64,000 nt of DNA from assembly GCA_951802195.1 (NCBI GenBank), contig OX637631.1, forward strand, positions 558,001 to 622,000, written 5' to 3'. Source of the stretch: Tausonia pullulans. Lineage: Eukaryota; Basidiomycota; Tremellomycetes; Cystofilobasidiales; Mrakiaceae. The notes under the pieces were generated by a model that worked only from the letters and a program-made list of their open reading frames with translations, was not told the origin of the DNA and ran no database searches. Below are positions 33,786 through 46,000 of the stretch, piece by piece. A program made the position numbers and the translations under genes. Position 1 is the stretch's first letter. The number at the start of each line of letters is the position of its first letter.

Positions 33786-34254
33786 GCACGTGGACGGGGT
33801 TGGCTTCCCCCTCGTGCTCAATGGAATGGACCTTTGCCTTGTCTGCGCTACGAGGAAAAAAAGAGGGGAGGGCGACTCATCGGATGAGGCTGGCTAAGGT
33901 GGGGGCACCACTCTATCGAGCGCGCCGGGGGGTTTCTCGTGGCGCAGGCTCGGCTCGACCTTAGCAGATCTCTCGCTCTACACTGAATCCAACCATCGGA
34001 ACACAAAGAGATCATGACTCTTCTTTTGGTGACAACCCATTTCCTTCCTTCCCTCTACGATATTATACAAAAGCGAACGGGAGAACCCACGATACGCTGG
34101 GGACAAAGACAACGGGAAGACTGCAGACAGATATCTGCAGTTCGAATAAAAACAAGACAGCAGTAGTACCAGCAACCAGCGAGCTGCAGACAACAGCGAG
34201 GGAGGGCAGAAGGAGGAAGTGAGGAAGGGCGAGGTGGGTGCAACAGCTAGCACT
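33786..34254. other. Convergent 3' gap
   Basis: 469 bp between the stops of prolyl oligopeptidase (+) and the amino-acid transporter (-). 3' UTRs only; no gene or repeat seen. Confidence 0.6.
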
Positions 34255-36451
34255 CTAGTTCAGACCAGAGTTATCTTGAGAAGGCAAAGACCGGCAAGTC
34301 AGCACAACAGGACGCGATGATTTTAAAAGCTGGGGATATAGATGGAAGCTCACCAGCGCAACTGAAGGGAGATCCGACGGTTCCCTCGGCAAAGGCTGTG
34401 TTGATGCCCAGAACGGTTCCGTACATCCCCGCGACGAGGATGAAAGCTCCAACAACAACCATGAAGGCCGCGATGGCGTAGAGGACCTTGCGACCAAAAG
34501 AAGTCTTGACTCCCGGGGTCTCCTTTTTGACCTCGTGGAAGTCGAAGATCCACATCGCGCCGAGAAGGGCGATGCAGAAGAAGGAGGCTAGAGTGGGGGT
34601 CAGCGCCTACTCTTTTGGTCTGACTGCGGAACAAGGACGGCGGCTCACCGAAGAGGGCACCAACGAGACCAATGAGCTCGGAGAAGAAGGGGATCACGTT
34701 GGCAATAATGAATCCGAATCCAAGGACGACTGGGTAAGGGGAAGATAGGAATCAGTAAGTGATGCCTCCTGGTCTTGTACAGAGAAGGACAACCCACAAA
34801 CGACGTTGGAGATCCACGTGAGCCAGTGAATCTTTGTTGAGTGTTGAAGGTGAACGGTGCCTCGGAGGAGGCGGACGAAGAGATACTTGATCGCAAGATG
34901 CGACTGAATGACTGGACCAGCGAGGACACCGGGAAGTCCGATACCGTAGGCAATCTTCTTGATGAGAGGTCCGGCGGATCCAAGGGCGGGCGAGGCAACG
35001 TACTGACCGCACTCGTACCAGATGGCGGTCGCGATCGAGACATAGAGCGCCATAGTGAAGAATTGGGCGCCGAGCATAGCATGAGAGAACTCCTTCGGGT
35101 TGCGCATCTCGGCGATGATGGAGAAGAAGCCAGGCGAGCCTCCATAGGCGAAGAGGACGTTGACAACGGCGACCATGCCCTCAGCGAAGGTCGGGTCACC
35201 AAACGCCCGGAGCTTCTTGTCGAACGGGAGGGGAGCTGGAGGGCCAGCCGGGGGGCGGTCCGAAACTCCCGCGGAGATGGTAACAAGGAGAACGGAGGAG
35301 ATGACGGCGGTGGCACCGACCCAAACGATCCAGGAGATGGCCTGCGAGCAATGAAAGAAGTACAGTTGAGCCCATGCTGCGAGTAATACGCCCCGTAGTA
35401 CAAGGAAGTGCGCTTGCACAAAGTCCATTTGACAATCAAACGATCAACGCACTTTGAACGTCCGCATGCCTGCAAAGAGACCAACGATGACCGCGGAGAT
35501 GGCCGTAAAGGCGACTGTGCAGGTGGCGTGGCTCGTCATGGCATTGAAGGCGATCCTATTGACAAATGGCGTGGTCGGTGATATTTCATCAACCCTCGAC
35601 GAGACAGGTACTCACGAGCCAGCGAGAAGACCAGACGCGACGTTAAAGACCCTGAAGGAAAGCGCAAACGGATGTAAAAGATCAGACACCTGACCTGATC
35701 CACACGGCGCTTGATCCAAATGAGGAATCAATGACGCGGGCCTCACTGGTAAAGGAAGTAGGCCCAGCCGATGAACTCGCGACCCCAACGGCCGCCCATG
35801 ATGAATCCGACGTCACCGACGGAGTGGACCTGTTAATTTAGGATCGAGAGTAAAGTGTATATTCAGCCCGTGGAGTTCGATGCATGATAACTTATCACTT
35901 GAGAGGAAGGACGACGCACACCAGGGTAGGCGAGAACGAACTGGCCAAGAATGTAGTCGCCGTACGTCGTGATTCCACCGAGGAAGATGACAGCGATGAG
36001 TCCAGGCTGAGGGAGCAAGAAGCCAAATGGATTGTCAGAAATGTGAATAGACGACAACAAGAGGCAATAAGAGGATGCAGCGAGTGTGCCACAGCCCACT
36101 TTATGCGCGAGCAAAGCGACGACGACGCACAACAAGACCGATCGTGTTGAAGACGGAAGGAATGGAGAGGATACCAAGACCGATCTGGGACTTGAGAACG
36201 AGGACCATGGCACCCCACTTAGAGACACCACGGAGGTCGGGTCCGTCCTCGGTCTCGACGAAGACATCGTCGACGGCACGAGCAGAGACGTTGATACGAT
36301 GGGCCTTGGAGTCGGTGACGGGTCGAGGGAGGCCTGTCTTGGAGGTCGACTTCTCGCTGAGCTCCTTATCGACAACGGGCTTGGGCTCGCGCTCGGGCGA
36401 AGTCTCGGCGGTGCGGGTAGCGGTCTCGCCAGTAAACCTACGAGAGGACAT
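34255..36451 (-). CDS. Amino-acid transporter, AAAP family (Aa_trans, Mtr-like)
   Basis: Multi-pass amino-acid importer resembling fungal Mtr-type neutral amino-acid permeases. The ATG at 36449-36451 starts MSSRRFTGETATRTAETSPE, a hydrophilic N-terminus of about 75 residues. The first membrane exon reads WGAMVLVLKSQIGLGILSIP, the AAAP hallmark (K-x2-IG-x-GIL-x2-P). Later exons give GLIAVIFLGGITTYGDYILG, GRWGREFIGWAYFLYQVFNV, then KAISWIVWVGATAVISSVLL, VNVLFAYGGSPGFFSIIAEM with RNPKEFSHAM, and ATAIWYECGQYVASPALGSA; about eleven membrane helices in all. The 3' exons read FASFFCIALLGAMWIFDFHE and GINTAFAEGTVGSPFSC, with a last mini-exon DNSGLN and TAG at 34255-34257. The frame shows no damage. 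Substrate range is not readable from sequence. Confidence 0.88.
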
Positions 36452-39149
36452 GGGTGGTGGGGGTGGTGGGAGGGGAGAGAAGAGAGAGAGGTAGGCGATG
36501 TGTTGTTTCTAGAGAGTCGCGAGGAGGGGCGACGTGCAGAGGGGATAGGCAAAAGCAGAAGGTGGTGGGCCACCAAGAAGGGGTGAGGGGAGGGAGGATG
36601 AAGTAGAGTGAGGGAAGAGGAGGAAAGTGACAGGTGGGACGGGGTGGCGGTAGAGACGGCGAAGTGCGCAACTGATGACGACTAGGTGAGCGGACTTGAC
36701 CACGAATGGGAGAAAGCAAGAGGCAGAGGCGGGCACCGGCCAGCGGGGGACTCGGTCTTGATGGACGAGCGAGTCGGTGCTGTCGCGATTGAGGGGGGCG
36801 AGGTTGGGAGCGAAAGGCAAGCTCGAGGAAAGAAAACGAGGACGAGAGAAAGGACAGAGGGAGCGAAGGGTGGACAAAGAATCCCCACAGCCATGACACA
36901 TATTCTGCTATTTTTTTGGACGGCTTTGCGCTTTCTCCACTTCCAAGGCCAAGCTCGCAGCTGAGGTCCCAAGCTGGCGGCGGCCAAATCTTCGTACGGG
37001 GGTTGACAAAGTTTGGCAACGAACGACGGGCCTTAGCGGGAGAAACGGGCGACGGAAGCCCGCGCCTCGGGCGGCCTCGAGCGTCTCCCTCGTCCAAGGA
37101 CAAAAGCGGCGGGAAAGTTGTGTGGGGAACCACTAAAGACCTCTTGCCTTTGGTCTTTCTTTTTATGTCCACCCCCGGTTTTGTGTCCTCTCGGCTTTCC
37201 GTCTGACTCGTGATTTTCATGAAAGAATTGCCCATCGAACGTTACTTGATGTGGAGCAAGATAAGAAGTAGCAAAGGCGGCTGGGTTGATGACAGCGCCT
37301 GATGGACACGATGGACAAATTCGCTGCTGCCTGTCTATGCTGAAGGGCTGCTAGCTGACTGGTGACGTATACTGCGGAGGCTCGGAAGGCGAAAATTGTC
37401 TGCCTGGCGCTGGAAGGGCCCGAGGAATCTGCTGCCTGCCTGATGCGGTCGCCCTTATCCCGAAACCTTCCTACGCCTCATCTCTGGATATAGATCTGCA
37501 AACATTCTCCTGCCCGCCGCCCTACGTCATCTGAGTCATCATGAAGTTTGCGTTTGACAGTGCAGGCGACAAAGGGGTCAAGTCGGTTGAGAGTAAACCC
37601 GGCTCAAGTGCAATCAGAAAATGTCACTTCCTCTTCGACTTTTTTTTTTTTCTTTTTTTCTTTCACCGAACACAAGTTCCCATTTCAAAGCCCTTTTAAG
37701 ATGTTTACGGGTTCATACGATAGTCGATACACAATGAAAAGTCAGCTATCGTATTATAAGGATTGGCCACTAAACTAGCGCGCAAACCGCATAAGCGAAT
37801 GTTGAAAGGTTCAGAAACAGGAACAAGCGCAGAACCATGGCCCTGGTAGCTTGCCATCGCCCGCTCAAGGAGCAGACGACGACCAGACAAGAGGAGGGAG
37901 GTGAGGAAAAGAAGCCCCGCTCGATGAAGAGCAGGACTCAGGAACCCGCCATCTCTCGAAAGAAAGCGCAGGCCCTGGGGGGGGGGAGGGGGAATAGGGA
38001 GTGGGAAGGGGGATGGGGAAGGAGGATGGGGAAGAAGACGGTGGTGGGGAAGGGGGAGGGGGGAGGGGGGAGGGGGAAAGAAGGAAGGCAGGGTAGTCAC
38101 AGAGGATCTCCATAGCACACATCGACCAGAAGAGTCGGGAAGGCGCGCTCACTATCTCGCTCGGATGCAGGGCAGGTTGCGTCTTCTCTCGGGGTGGGCG
38201 AGGATCGTCGACGGCAAGGAACCAGGGGTGCCAAAGGGCACAAACACACGGCGGCAGCATCGACACCCGCTCGACACCACCTCACCCGACGGCCAGCTCG
38301 GTCCCGTCGCAAAGCACCGTCGCTCGCTCTCCGCCTCTCCATCTCGCTCTCGCCAGCTCGGGCTCTCCTCTTCAACAGCCCCTCCTCCTCTCTCTACTCG
38401 CCCCCACGCAAGGACGGCCTCCTGCTCAGCGCCCGCGCTTCTCTCTCTCTCGCTTGCACTCACTCAACACTCGCCCACACGCACTCTCTCTCTCTCTCTC
38501 CGTCCATCCTTCTGCTCCACTTTCACTCGTCCACATCGTCGTCGCGGTCTCCCCGACCGACACCTCGACTCTCGCTCTCCCACTCAGCTCGACGGCAACC
38601 GCAAGGTCGCGTCCTCGTCCGTCCGTTCCGTGCCACGTTTGAGAAGGGATAAAGGGGGGGAGGGGGTTGATGTGCAGCAAAGTGACTCGTGTGCCAGCCG
38701 CTCGGCCACTCTCCCCGGATCGCACGCACGCACATCACCAACCTCAAGTAGTCCGCCGTCTCGAAGACCTGGTTTCCGCTCCGATCCTGTGTCCGTCCTG
38801 GAATCAATCTCACAACCTCCCAAGACAGCGCAGGGACTGGTGACGACGATGGTCAACCCTGGGCTCTCTCGACGGGAAGCAAGAAGGAAGGCAAGGCAAG
38901 AAGGGAGGGGGCAGGCCAAGAGAGGGAGGCCTGGGAGGAAGGGTGTCCGGCGAGCGGCGAGGCAGGATGAAAGGCAGAGCAGAGGCCACGGAGAAGTGAT
39001 ACTGACGTCTGGGAGGGGCTAGAGTAGTCTCTCGGGTTCTCGGGTGTGGGTTTCCTTCGGAAGGGACGGGCAGCCAGGACGCGGTGAAGCGTGGGGCGGT
39101 GAGCTGGGTGGGCCTGAGGGAGAGCCTAAGAAGGCGTCGGGAGGGGGAG
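36452..39149. other. Low-complexity intergenic stretch left of the inverted repeat
   Basis: 2.7 kb with no gene I can support. Contents in order: a purine-rich promoter side of the amino-acid transporter (36452-36960), ordinary sequence with a T-rich run (37637-37662), a dense G-run block (37976-38090), a pyrimidine-rich CT block (about 38435-38520) that resembles a fungal core promoter or 5' UTR reading rightward, and a purine-rich tract to 39150. A frame of 285 codons (38165-39022, +) has low-complexity Ser/Arg/Pro composition and no domain; I do not call it a gene. Confidence 0.5.
37976..38090 (+). repeat. G-run block, quadruplex-prone
   Basis: Many runs of 4-10 G separated by one to a few bases (for example GGGGGAGGGGGGAGGGGGG at the right end). 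Such spacing allows G-quadruplexes on the + strand. It lies about 1.1 kb left of the visible edge of the inverted repeat. Confidence 0.6.
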
Positions 39150-39902
39150 GGACGGAGACAACAGCGGGAACAAGTGGAAGAGAGGGAAGGAAGGGAAGGG
39201 GATGAGAGAAGAGGCGGAGGGGGAGGGGAGGAGACGGTGCAAGGAGGAGGGAAGGCAGACGGGCGGCTGAGCGGCCGAGGTAGCGTGGTGGGCAGGCAGA
39301 GAGGGACAGGAGGAAGGAGTGTAGGCAGGGGAAGCTCAAAGCAGGCAGGGAGGAGAAGAGGACGGGAGGAAGAGGAGAGACGGGTGCCAAAAGCGACGGT
39401 CCGCCGGCTGACTCCCCTCCTCAGGAGGGCAGAGGAGCCAGCACGGGCTGCAAGGCGGTCGGGTGCAAGGGTGGTGGCGAAGGCGGGGCGCGCACGGCTG
39501 GGTGAGAAGCTGGACGAGGAGCGTGAGGGCGAACCCAGTGTGGCCTGTTGCTACTGAGGGGAGTGGGAGGGGAGGAAGAGGAGGGAGGAGGGGAGGAGGG
39601 GAGGAGGGGAGGAGGGGGCGAGGGAGACAGGAGCAGGGGGGATGTGGTTGGAAGTGGACGACGCCAGCTCGCCGCCCCCACCTTCGGCCCCCTTCCGCGA
39701 GTTGGACCGACCCTTGCGAAAACGACCCTCCGCGGAAATCCCACGGTCGATATGCCAAGTTCGCCCGTGGGGGAGAAAAAAAAGATAACTCCACCTCTCT
39801 CCCTTACCCGCGGAGCCCGGACGCAGTTGTCCTCAGCCGTTCTTCGGGGATGCCGATGCCCGTAGGAGTAATGACTCGTCCCTCATTCTCATAACAACCA
39901 AC
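39150..39902 (+). promoter_or_regulatory. Upstream region of left MFS monocarboxylate-type gene
   Basis: 753 bp before the ATG, purine-rich on the + strand, with GAGGA/GAGGGG repeats around 39563-39625, and shared base for base with the right arm. It probably contains the promoter, but no TATA or known operator stands out. Confidence 0.45.
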
Positions 39903-42884
39903 ATGAGTTCCTTCGCACACGAAATCGAACTGCAGGCCGTCCGGGTGTCGACCGATCGGGCAAGCGCCAAGAGCCGCTCGTCGATCGATCTCGGCCTCCC
40001 TACGCTGCCTGCCCACAACTCTTCCTACAGCTCTTCCCAGGACGACCGGCGCTATGCCCGCCCCCTGGCTCGCGACCTCTCAGCGCCATCTTCGCGCGAG
40101 GGATCCCTCCAGCCGACACGCCAGAACTCGTTCCACAGCTTCTCGAGCGAGGTACCCATCGTCGCGCTCCCGCCTGTCGATGGTGGCCGGCAGGCATGGT
40201 TGTATCTCGCTGGAGCTTTCGTCCTCGAGCTGCTCGTCTGGTGTGCGTCCTCAGCTTTCCTCCGTTGCATGCCATTTTCATCGACGACAGGCGACTGACG
40301 GCCCATCTGCACTTCAAGCCATCCCTTTCTCGTACGGAGTCTTCCTGGACTGTACGGCCCTGACCTGCCCTCCTTCTCGCGTTTTCTTGGGCTGAGGCAA
40401 CCTAACCTGTCTGACCGGCGTTCTCCGCCTGTCTTCAGATTACCGCGCCGAGGTCTTCCCAAACGACACGTCACTGCTTTCCCTCATCGGATCCCTCTCC
40501 TCTGGTCTACTGTACCTCCTTTCGCTTGTGATCGTCCCGCTCTTCGCTAGGTACCCGACCCACCGCGGGCACGCCATGCAGGGCGGCCTCGTCCTCTGTG
40601 TCGCCGGACTGCTGGGAGCCAGCTTCGCCCAGACTCCGAGTCCGTCTCTGCTCTCCCCCAGTCCCCCCCACCTCTATTTCAACCAATGTCTTGTCTTCGC
40701 TGACACCGGCCTCCTCCTTCCGTCAGTGCACCTTCTGCTCGGTCAGGGTGTGGCGTACTCGCTCGGCGGTTCCGTCCTCTACTTTGCCGCTTCATCGTTC
40801 CGTGAGTGTGATCTTTGGCGCGCGGTCTTCCCCCGCTTCGGCCGGGTGATCCGGCGATGGTTCTCTGACGTGCGCTGCGCCGTGCTTTACAGTCTGGGAG
40901 TGGTTCGCCGCTCGCAGGGGTTTCGCAAACGGAATCATCTTTGCCGGTACAGGATGCGGCGGTCTGATCATGCCGCGTAGGTCACCGCCCCGCTGCTGTC
41001 CCGCTGCTGTCCCGCTGCCGTCACGCTTAAGAGACATCGCCCCTGATGTGCGCCGCCCCATTCCAGTTCTCATTGAGTTCCTCCTCAAGAGGTACGGCCA
41101 CCGCTGGGCGCTGCGTGTCGTGGCTCTGCTGTTCGCTGTCCTGGTCCCGCCGTGCCTGCCCTTCATCAAGAGCCGGTTGCCCCCGAGTCAGGTCGTGCGG
41201 CACCGCAAGGTGAACTGGGCCTTTATGTGAGTGGTCTCTACTCTGGCTCATCTGACGGTAGTGCTGAAGGGGAGACGAGACCGGGAGCGAGCCGCTCGAG
41301 GCGCGGCCATGACCGGTGCCTGTCTCTGTCTCGATGTCGGTCGGCCATCGCTGATGAGCTGTTTTGCTGTTTTGATTTGTTGCTCTTCGTCACAGTCATC
41401 GCCGGGAGTTCTGGATTTTGCTTGTGGGCAACACGCTTCAGGGCTTTGGCAACTTCATTCCCCAGTACGTCTGCCGTTTGTTTTGTTCTTTCTGTTTTGT
41501 TTGTTTTGTTTGTTTTGTTTGTTTTGTTTGTTTTGTTTGTTTTGTTTGTTTTGTTTGTTTTGTTTGTTTTGTTTGTTTTGTTTGTTTTGTTTTGTTTCAG
41601 TTTCTTCATTGCCACTCTCGGCTAGAGATCGACGGCGAGATGACCTGACTTTTATTCACTCCCCCAGGCTCTATATCCCCTGTGCGCTGCCGCCGCTCGC
41701 TTCACCTACAGCTTGACTGAGGGCTTCTCTCTGACGACTTCCATGATCCTCAATCTTCCACTCAGCTTTCGCGACCCACATCGGCCTGTCGACCACTGCG
41801 GGAACGCTCTGTCTCTCCCTCCTCAACGCCGCTTCCGTGCCCGGACTCGTCTTTCAGGGAACTCGTATGTTGTCTTGGTCTCCTCCCCAAGCCGTCTCCA
41901 TGCTGCCACTTAGCTCTCGCATGCTGCGCACTCACAGTATCCGATCGCAACCTGCCGGCTGCCATGCTCTTCTCGACCATTGGCGCTGGACTTAATGTTC
42001 TCCTCATCTGGGGCCTAGCGGCGACTAACCTGGCCTGGCTCCTGGTCTTCTCCATTGTCAACGGCCTTTGCTCTGGAGGTGGGTGTGGTTGGTTCAGTTG
42101 TGGCTCGCCTCGCCTCTCGACTGATTCTCGCCTTCGCACGATCAGGCTACAGCGCGCTCTGGCCAAGGGTCTGTCTTGCTGCAATAGCCTCTTCTATCCC
42201 TATCCTTCAGGCAGCATGGAACGCTGACACCAAGCCCTTTGCAGAAAATTGCGGCCGTCGCCCTTGATGACCCATCTCAGACCCTGACGCTATACTCCAT
42301 CTTTGTCGCGAGGTAAGCCTGGCGAGCCGAGAGGCAGAGGGATCCGCCGTTTCCACTGACACGTCCGGCCTCTGCTCTGTGCACCCCTCATCTCCAGTCG
42401 AGGACTCGGCAACATTCTCAGCTCTCCGCTTTCGAACGCCCTTCTCTCTCACGGCAGCGGGCCGTTCAGGTCAGCGCTCGGCGGCTACGGCGTCGAGAGT
42501 GGCTCTTTCGGCTGTGCGTCCTCTCGTATCGACGCGATCGGCCGAGCGTCGGTTCACTGACGTTATTTGGCCTGCCTTCTGACAGCCCTCATTGTCTTCA
42601 CCGTCAGTCCCTGGCCGGGCCCAGATGCCAGAGGCGCCGTCTAGCCGCTTGCTGACTCTCTCTTCTCCCCTTCCCAGGGCGTCACCCTCCTCACAAGCTC
42701 CCTTGGAGCCCTCTTTCACTGGTTTCCGACCCCCTCCCCGCGGCAGCAGCAGGATTTTGACTCTGCCACCGTTTCGGGGGAGATCCCCCTTGCCCTGCGC
42801 GAGCGCCGGGCGAGCGTCCGGGTCGTCGAGGAGTCGGCGCTGTCGCCGGAAGCGGCAGAGCAGGAGGCGCGGAGGAATGTCTAA
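39903..42884 (+). CDS. MFS transporter, monocarboxylate porter (Mch-like), left copy
   Basis: Twelve-helix transporter of the fungal monocarboxylate-porter type (TC 2.A.1.13). The ATG at 39903 opens MSSFAHEIELQAVRVSTDRA and a Ser-rich cytosolic tail with SFSSEVPIVALPPVDGGRQA, the DGG-x-A-W motif before TM1 typical of this family. Spliced exons then give AWLYLAGAFVLELLVW, IPFSYGVFLDYYRAEVF, SLLSLIGSLSSGLLYLLSLV, GQGVAYSLGGSVLYFAASSF, EWFAARRGFANGIIFAGTGC with GGLIMP, and, after the central loop, QGFGNFIPQLYIPSFATHIG, LSLLNAASVPGLVFQGTLSD and VNGLCSGGYSALWPKIAA. The end is AEQEARRNV, TAA at 42882-42884. About ten introns, one with a 9-bp microsatellite. The same gene is present in the right arm. 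Many family members carry no monocarboxylate; substrate unknown. Confidence 0.88.
41494..41592 (+). repeat. 9-bp microsatellite (GTTTTGTTT), 11 units, in an MFS intron
   Basis: Eleven perfect copies of GTTTTGTTT in the intron between the FIPQ and LYIPS exons, just before the acceptor. The matching tract in the right arm has ten units, the only length difference I found between the arms. Confidence 0.9.
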
Positions 42885-43020
42885 AGGGGAGCGTTTTGCT
42901 TGGCTGCGGATATATATGGTTGTGAGATAGAAGCAGGTGAAACAAATGGAAACGGGGAACCGAGGGAACAAAATGAACAACCAACTCCGCCTGGACGACA
43001 AACGGAGAGATCCGTCTTCC

Positions 43021-46000
43021 TTACGACCTTTCATTAGTGTCGTCACCGCCGATGGTCTCAAGTTCGCGAAGGCGGCGAATGAGGATAGCGAGGTAGCTCT
43101 GCCTGATTCGAGCGTCGGACCCGAAGACTTCGGTCGACTGTAAGAAGGAGAAGGCGGTCGAAGTCAGTTCCAAACGGGACCGTGACCATCGGCTCAAATG
43201 TCCTTACGAGGTCGACGCCCTCAAGCCGTCCAAGACTCGGTCCAAGCTCGCGGCTCGCCTCGTCCCACATCTCCTTGCCGCCGAGGACGCCACCGCGCTT
43301 GCTCGAGAGGAGGTCCTGCGTCGCCCCGGGGCCCTGACTGAACCGGAGCGAGACAGAGCTCGGGAGAATCGTCGCCCATGAAGACGAGGGTCCGTCCTGG
43401 AGGGACTCGGAGAGATAATGGAAGAGGTGGCGCCAGAGGAGGAGCAGAAGGGTCTCGACAATGACTGGGGAACAGCAAGGGAATGAGTCCATGAGACTCT
43501 CGAGGATGGGAGGGACGAGAGGGAACCACTCACAGAGCGATGAGTGCGCGGACTCTGTAGCGTTTCGCTTGAGCGACGCGAGCGCGCTCAGAGCGAGCTG
43601 GTGCCGCTGAGCAGTCGAATAACGAGTTGCCGAGCCGGCATTCGAGACGGCGACGATCTGCAAGGGGGGATAAATGGTCAGCTAGCTCTTAATGCGTCTA
43701 AAAGGACAAGCGACGGGACTGACCTCGTCAATTTCGTCCGCGCTGAGGGCGCTCGGCTGCGAGAGCTTAAGAGCAAAGTCGCGGATCTGGTCGACGGCAC
43801 TGCTGAGCTGGATGGTTGTCTCGTAGAGGAGCGCGATCGCCGACGAGATTGTGGCCGCTCCGTCTGTCGTTGTTCCAATCGCGAGGCGAGGATCAGCACT
43901 TTCCTACAGGCATATGAAGATAGACAAGACAAGGACTCACGCTTTGGGACAAGCCCGGTCTCCCGCCCGGAGACCGTCGGACTCAGAACCGGCCGGAGCG
44001 CCTGTGACCCATTCGGCTCCGTCGAGAGAACGAAATAAGCGAGAAGACTCTTGTGAAGATCTTCAACTGTGTGGTCTGCGTTTCGTTCGAAGACCGAGCC
44101 TCGGCCGTCAGGCGAGGGGATCTCTGCCTGGGCGCGCTCAGCATCGTTGAGGGGGATAACCTGATCCTCCCACTTCTCCCGGAGGAAGAAGCGGCCACCG
44201 AGGCCGAGAAGCGCAAGATGGTAGGCGCCGAAGCCGGATGGAAGAGTCTACAGGGAAGAAGAGTCAGAACGAGCAGGCGAAACGACGAAAAAGTGTTCAA
44301 GATGATCGACGCACAAGGTCCGAAGGCTCAACCTGAGGCAGGACAAAGAGGAACAGCGTCGAAAGCAGGTGGAACTCCTTGAGGACTGGGAGCGGAACGA
44401 TCGCAGCGCTATCCTTGAGGATAAGAAGAATCGTCTCACGATGGGCGCTGATGAAGCCCAAGGCCTAAGTTTGGGTGTGATCAGCAAGTGAACGGGGCAT
44501 CGGAGATGAAAGCAAGAGCCCAACCTGCTGGATGGACGGATGCGACGATGATCCCAGACTCGAGAGGATACCGACAGCAAGCTGAAGCACGGGCAGCAGA
44601 AGCTGGTGGTACCGCTCGATGACGGGCGGGAGGAATGAGTCGAGGTCTAAATAGGAATCATCGCAAATCAGTTTCAAGCCTCCCAGATCACGTGGCTTGA
44701 AATAACGCACCGAGGTAGGTCTGATCCATTTCAGGGCGAGCATCAACGAAGGTGCACTGCGAGAGGACCTCAAAGACGCGCGCCTCGATCAGCCGGTCCG
44801 CGCCAAACCTCGACTGAGCGATGCGGACGAGGAGCGACGTCTTCGCCTCATAGACATAGAGCGAGTTAAGGTTGTCTGAAGAAAGAGACCATGAGTCAAT
44901 CGACATCTCGAGATTAAAGGCACGCTGTGGGGACTCACCCGGGTCGGGCAGAAGCATGCTCAAAAGGTCATCTTCTGAGTCGCGCAGGCTTTGGACGAAG
45001 CTCTGGAGATAACCGCTCCTCGAGAGGACCGAGATAAGGCGGTGAGTGCGGTCCTCCTTAGTGGCCGTGACGAGCGACTCAAGCGCCGTGTAGGCGACCG
45101 TTTTCCAAATCTCACTCCCGTCTAGCGCATCCCGGCAAACGACGGGCGCGAGCTTCTCCATCGCCGATGTGAGGATCGAGAGCGTCCCAATCTCGAGAGG
45201 TGAGTGTTGACCGGGTCTAAAGGTCGTCGATATCGTCGGCTCGCCACCGTCAACGAAAAGACCGTCATCGGAGACTTCAAGGCTGGCGGGCGCTGCCTTC
45301 GTTGCGGCGGCCACGGAGTCAGCCGAGCTCGAGAAGGACGAGACGAGCTGGAGGTAGTTGATGAGGACGGTGTAAAGGTTGCCTCGGACGAGCTCGGTCG
45401 TTCCTGCGCGGGTGATGCAGTCGAGAACGCTCCGGAGGATTGCGAGAAGTTTGTCGGTCGGTAGAACTCCCCCAAGGTCCTCGTGCTCGCTGAGGAGCGC
45501 TTGCTGGCGCCGACCCTGTCGGAGCTTGGTAACGAGGGAAAGGAGAACCTGGCAGAGGAGCTCGGCCGTCGGTGCCTGGGTCTCGGGAGCGGTAACAACG
45601 TGGAAAACCGTCTGGAGAAGGTCGAAGAGAACGCTCTCCCGCTGGTCAAGCGGGATGAGCTCAAACGATTTGAAGAGAACGACGTCGAGCACACGCTGCC
45701 ACGAGACGAGACACTCATGCTTGGCGTGATTGATCTGCCGCCGGTGGTTCTCGACTGCAAGTGCGCGAAGGACGCCTCGAGTCTCGAGTTTGAGCGCGTC
45801 CTGTTGATTCTGACCAGAGAGTGCACCCATCCGCTGGAGCTGGCGTTTGACGGCGTTCATCGCCGAGAGGAGCGCTCGGAAATCGTAGACCTCGCAGCCG
45901 GACTCGTCGACTTGGAGGCACGTACTGAAATCGAGCGAAGCGAAGAAGGCAAGCCGCATGTCCGTGTCCGGGATGTCGTCTTGCCACTCGAAGTCGAGCG

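Larger units (their letters stand above)
39150..42908 (+). repeat. Left arm of a large inverted repeat
   Basis: This stretch is the reverse complement of 60251-64000. Position x pairs with 103150 minus x outside the microsatellite and 103159 minus x inside it. The inner edge is sharp: both arms read TTGGCTGCG and then differ (GATATATATGG here, AGCGTTGCTA on the other side). The outer edge is not seen because the right arm runs off the window, so 39150 is a lower limit. I found one base difference (T at 42878, C in the other arm, silent AAT/AAC) and one 9-bp unit of microsatellite. Each arm holds a complete MFS gene plus at least 750 bp upstream. Confidence 0.95.

Noticed and set aside
38165-39022. 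285-codon open frame on the + strand as a gene
   Set aside because: Low-complexity Ser/Arg/Pro sequence over CT- and GA-rich DNA, no domain; GC-rich DNA yields such frames often.
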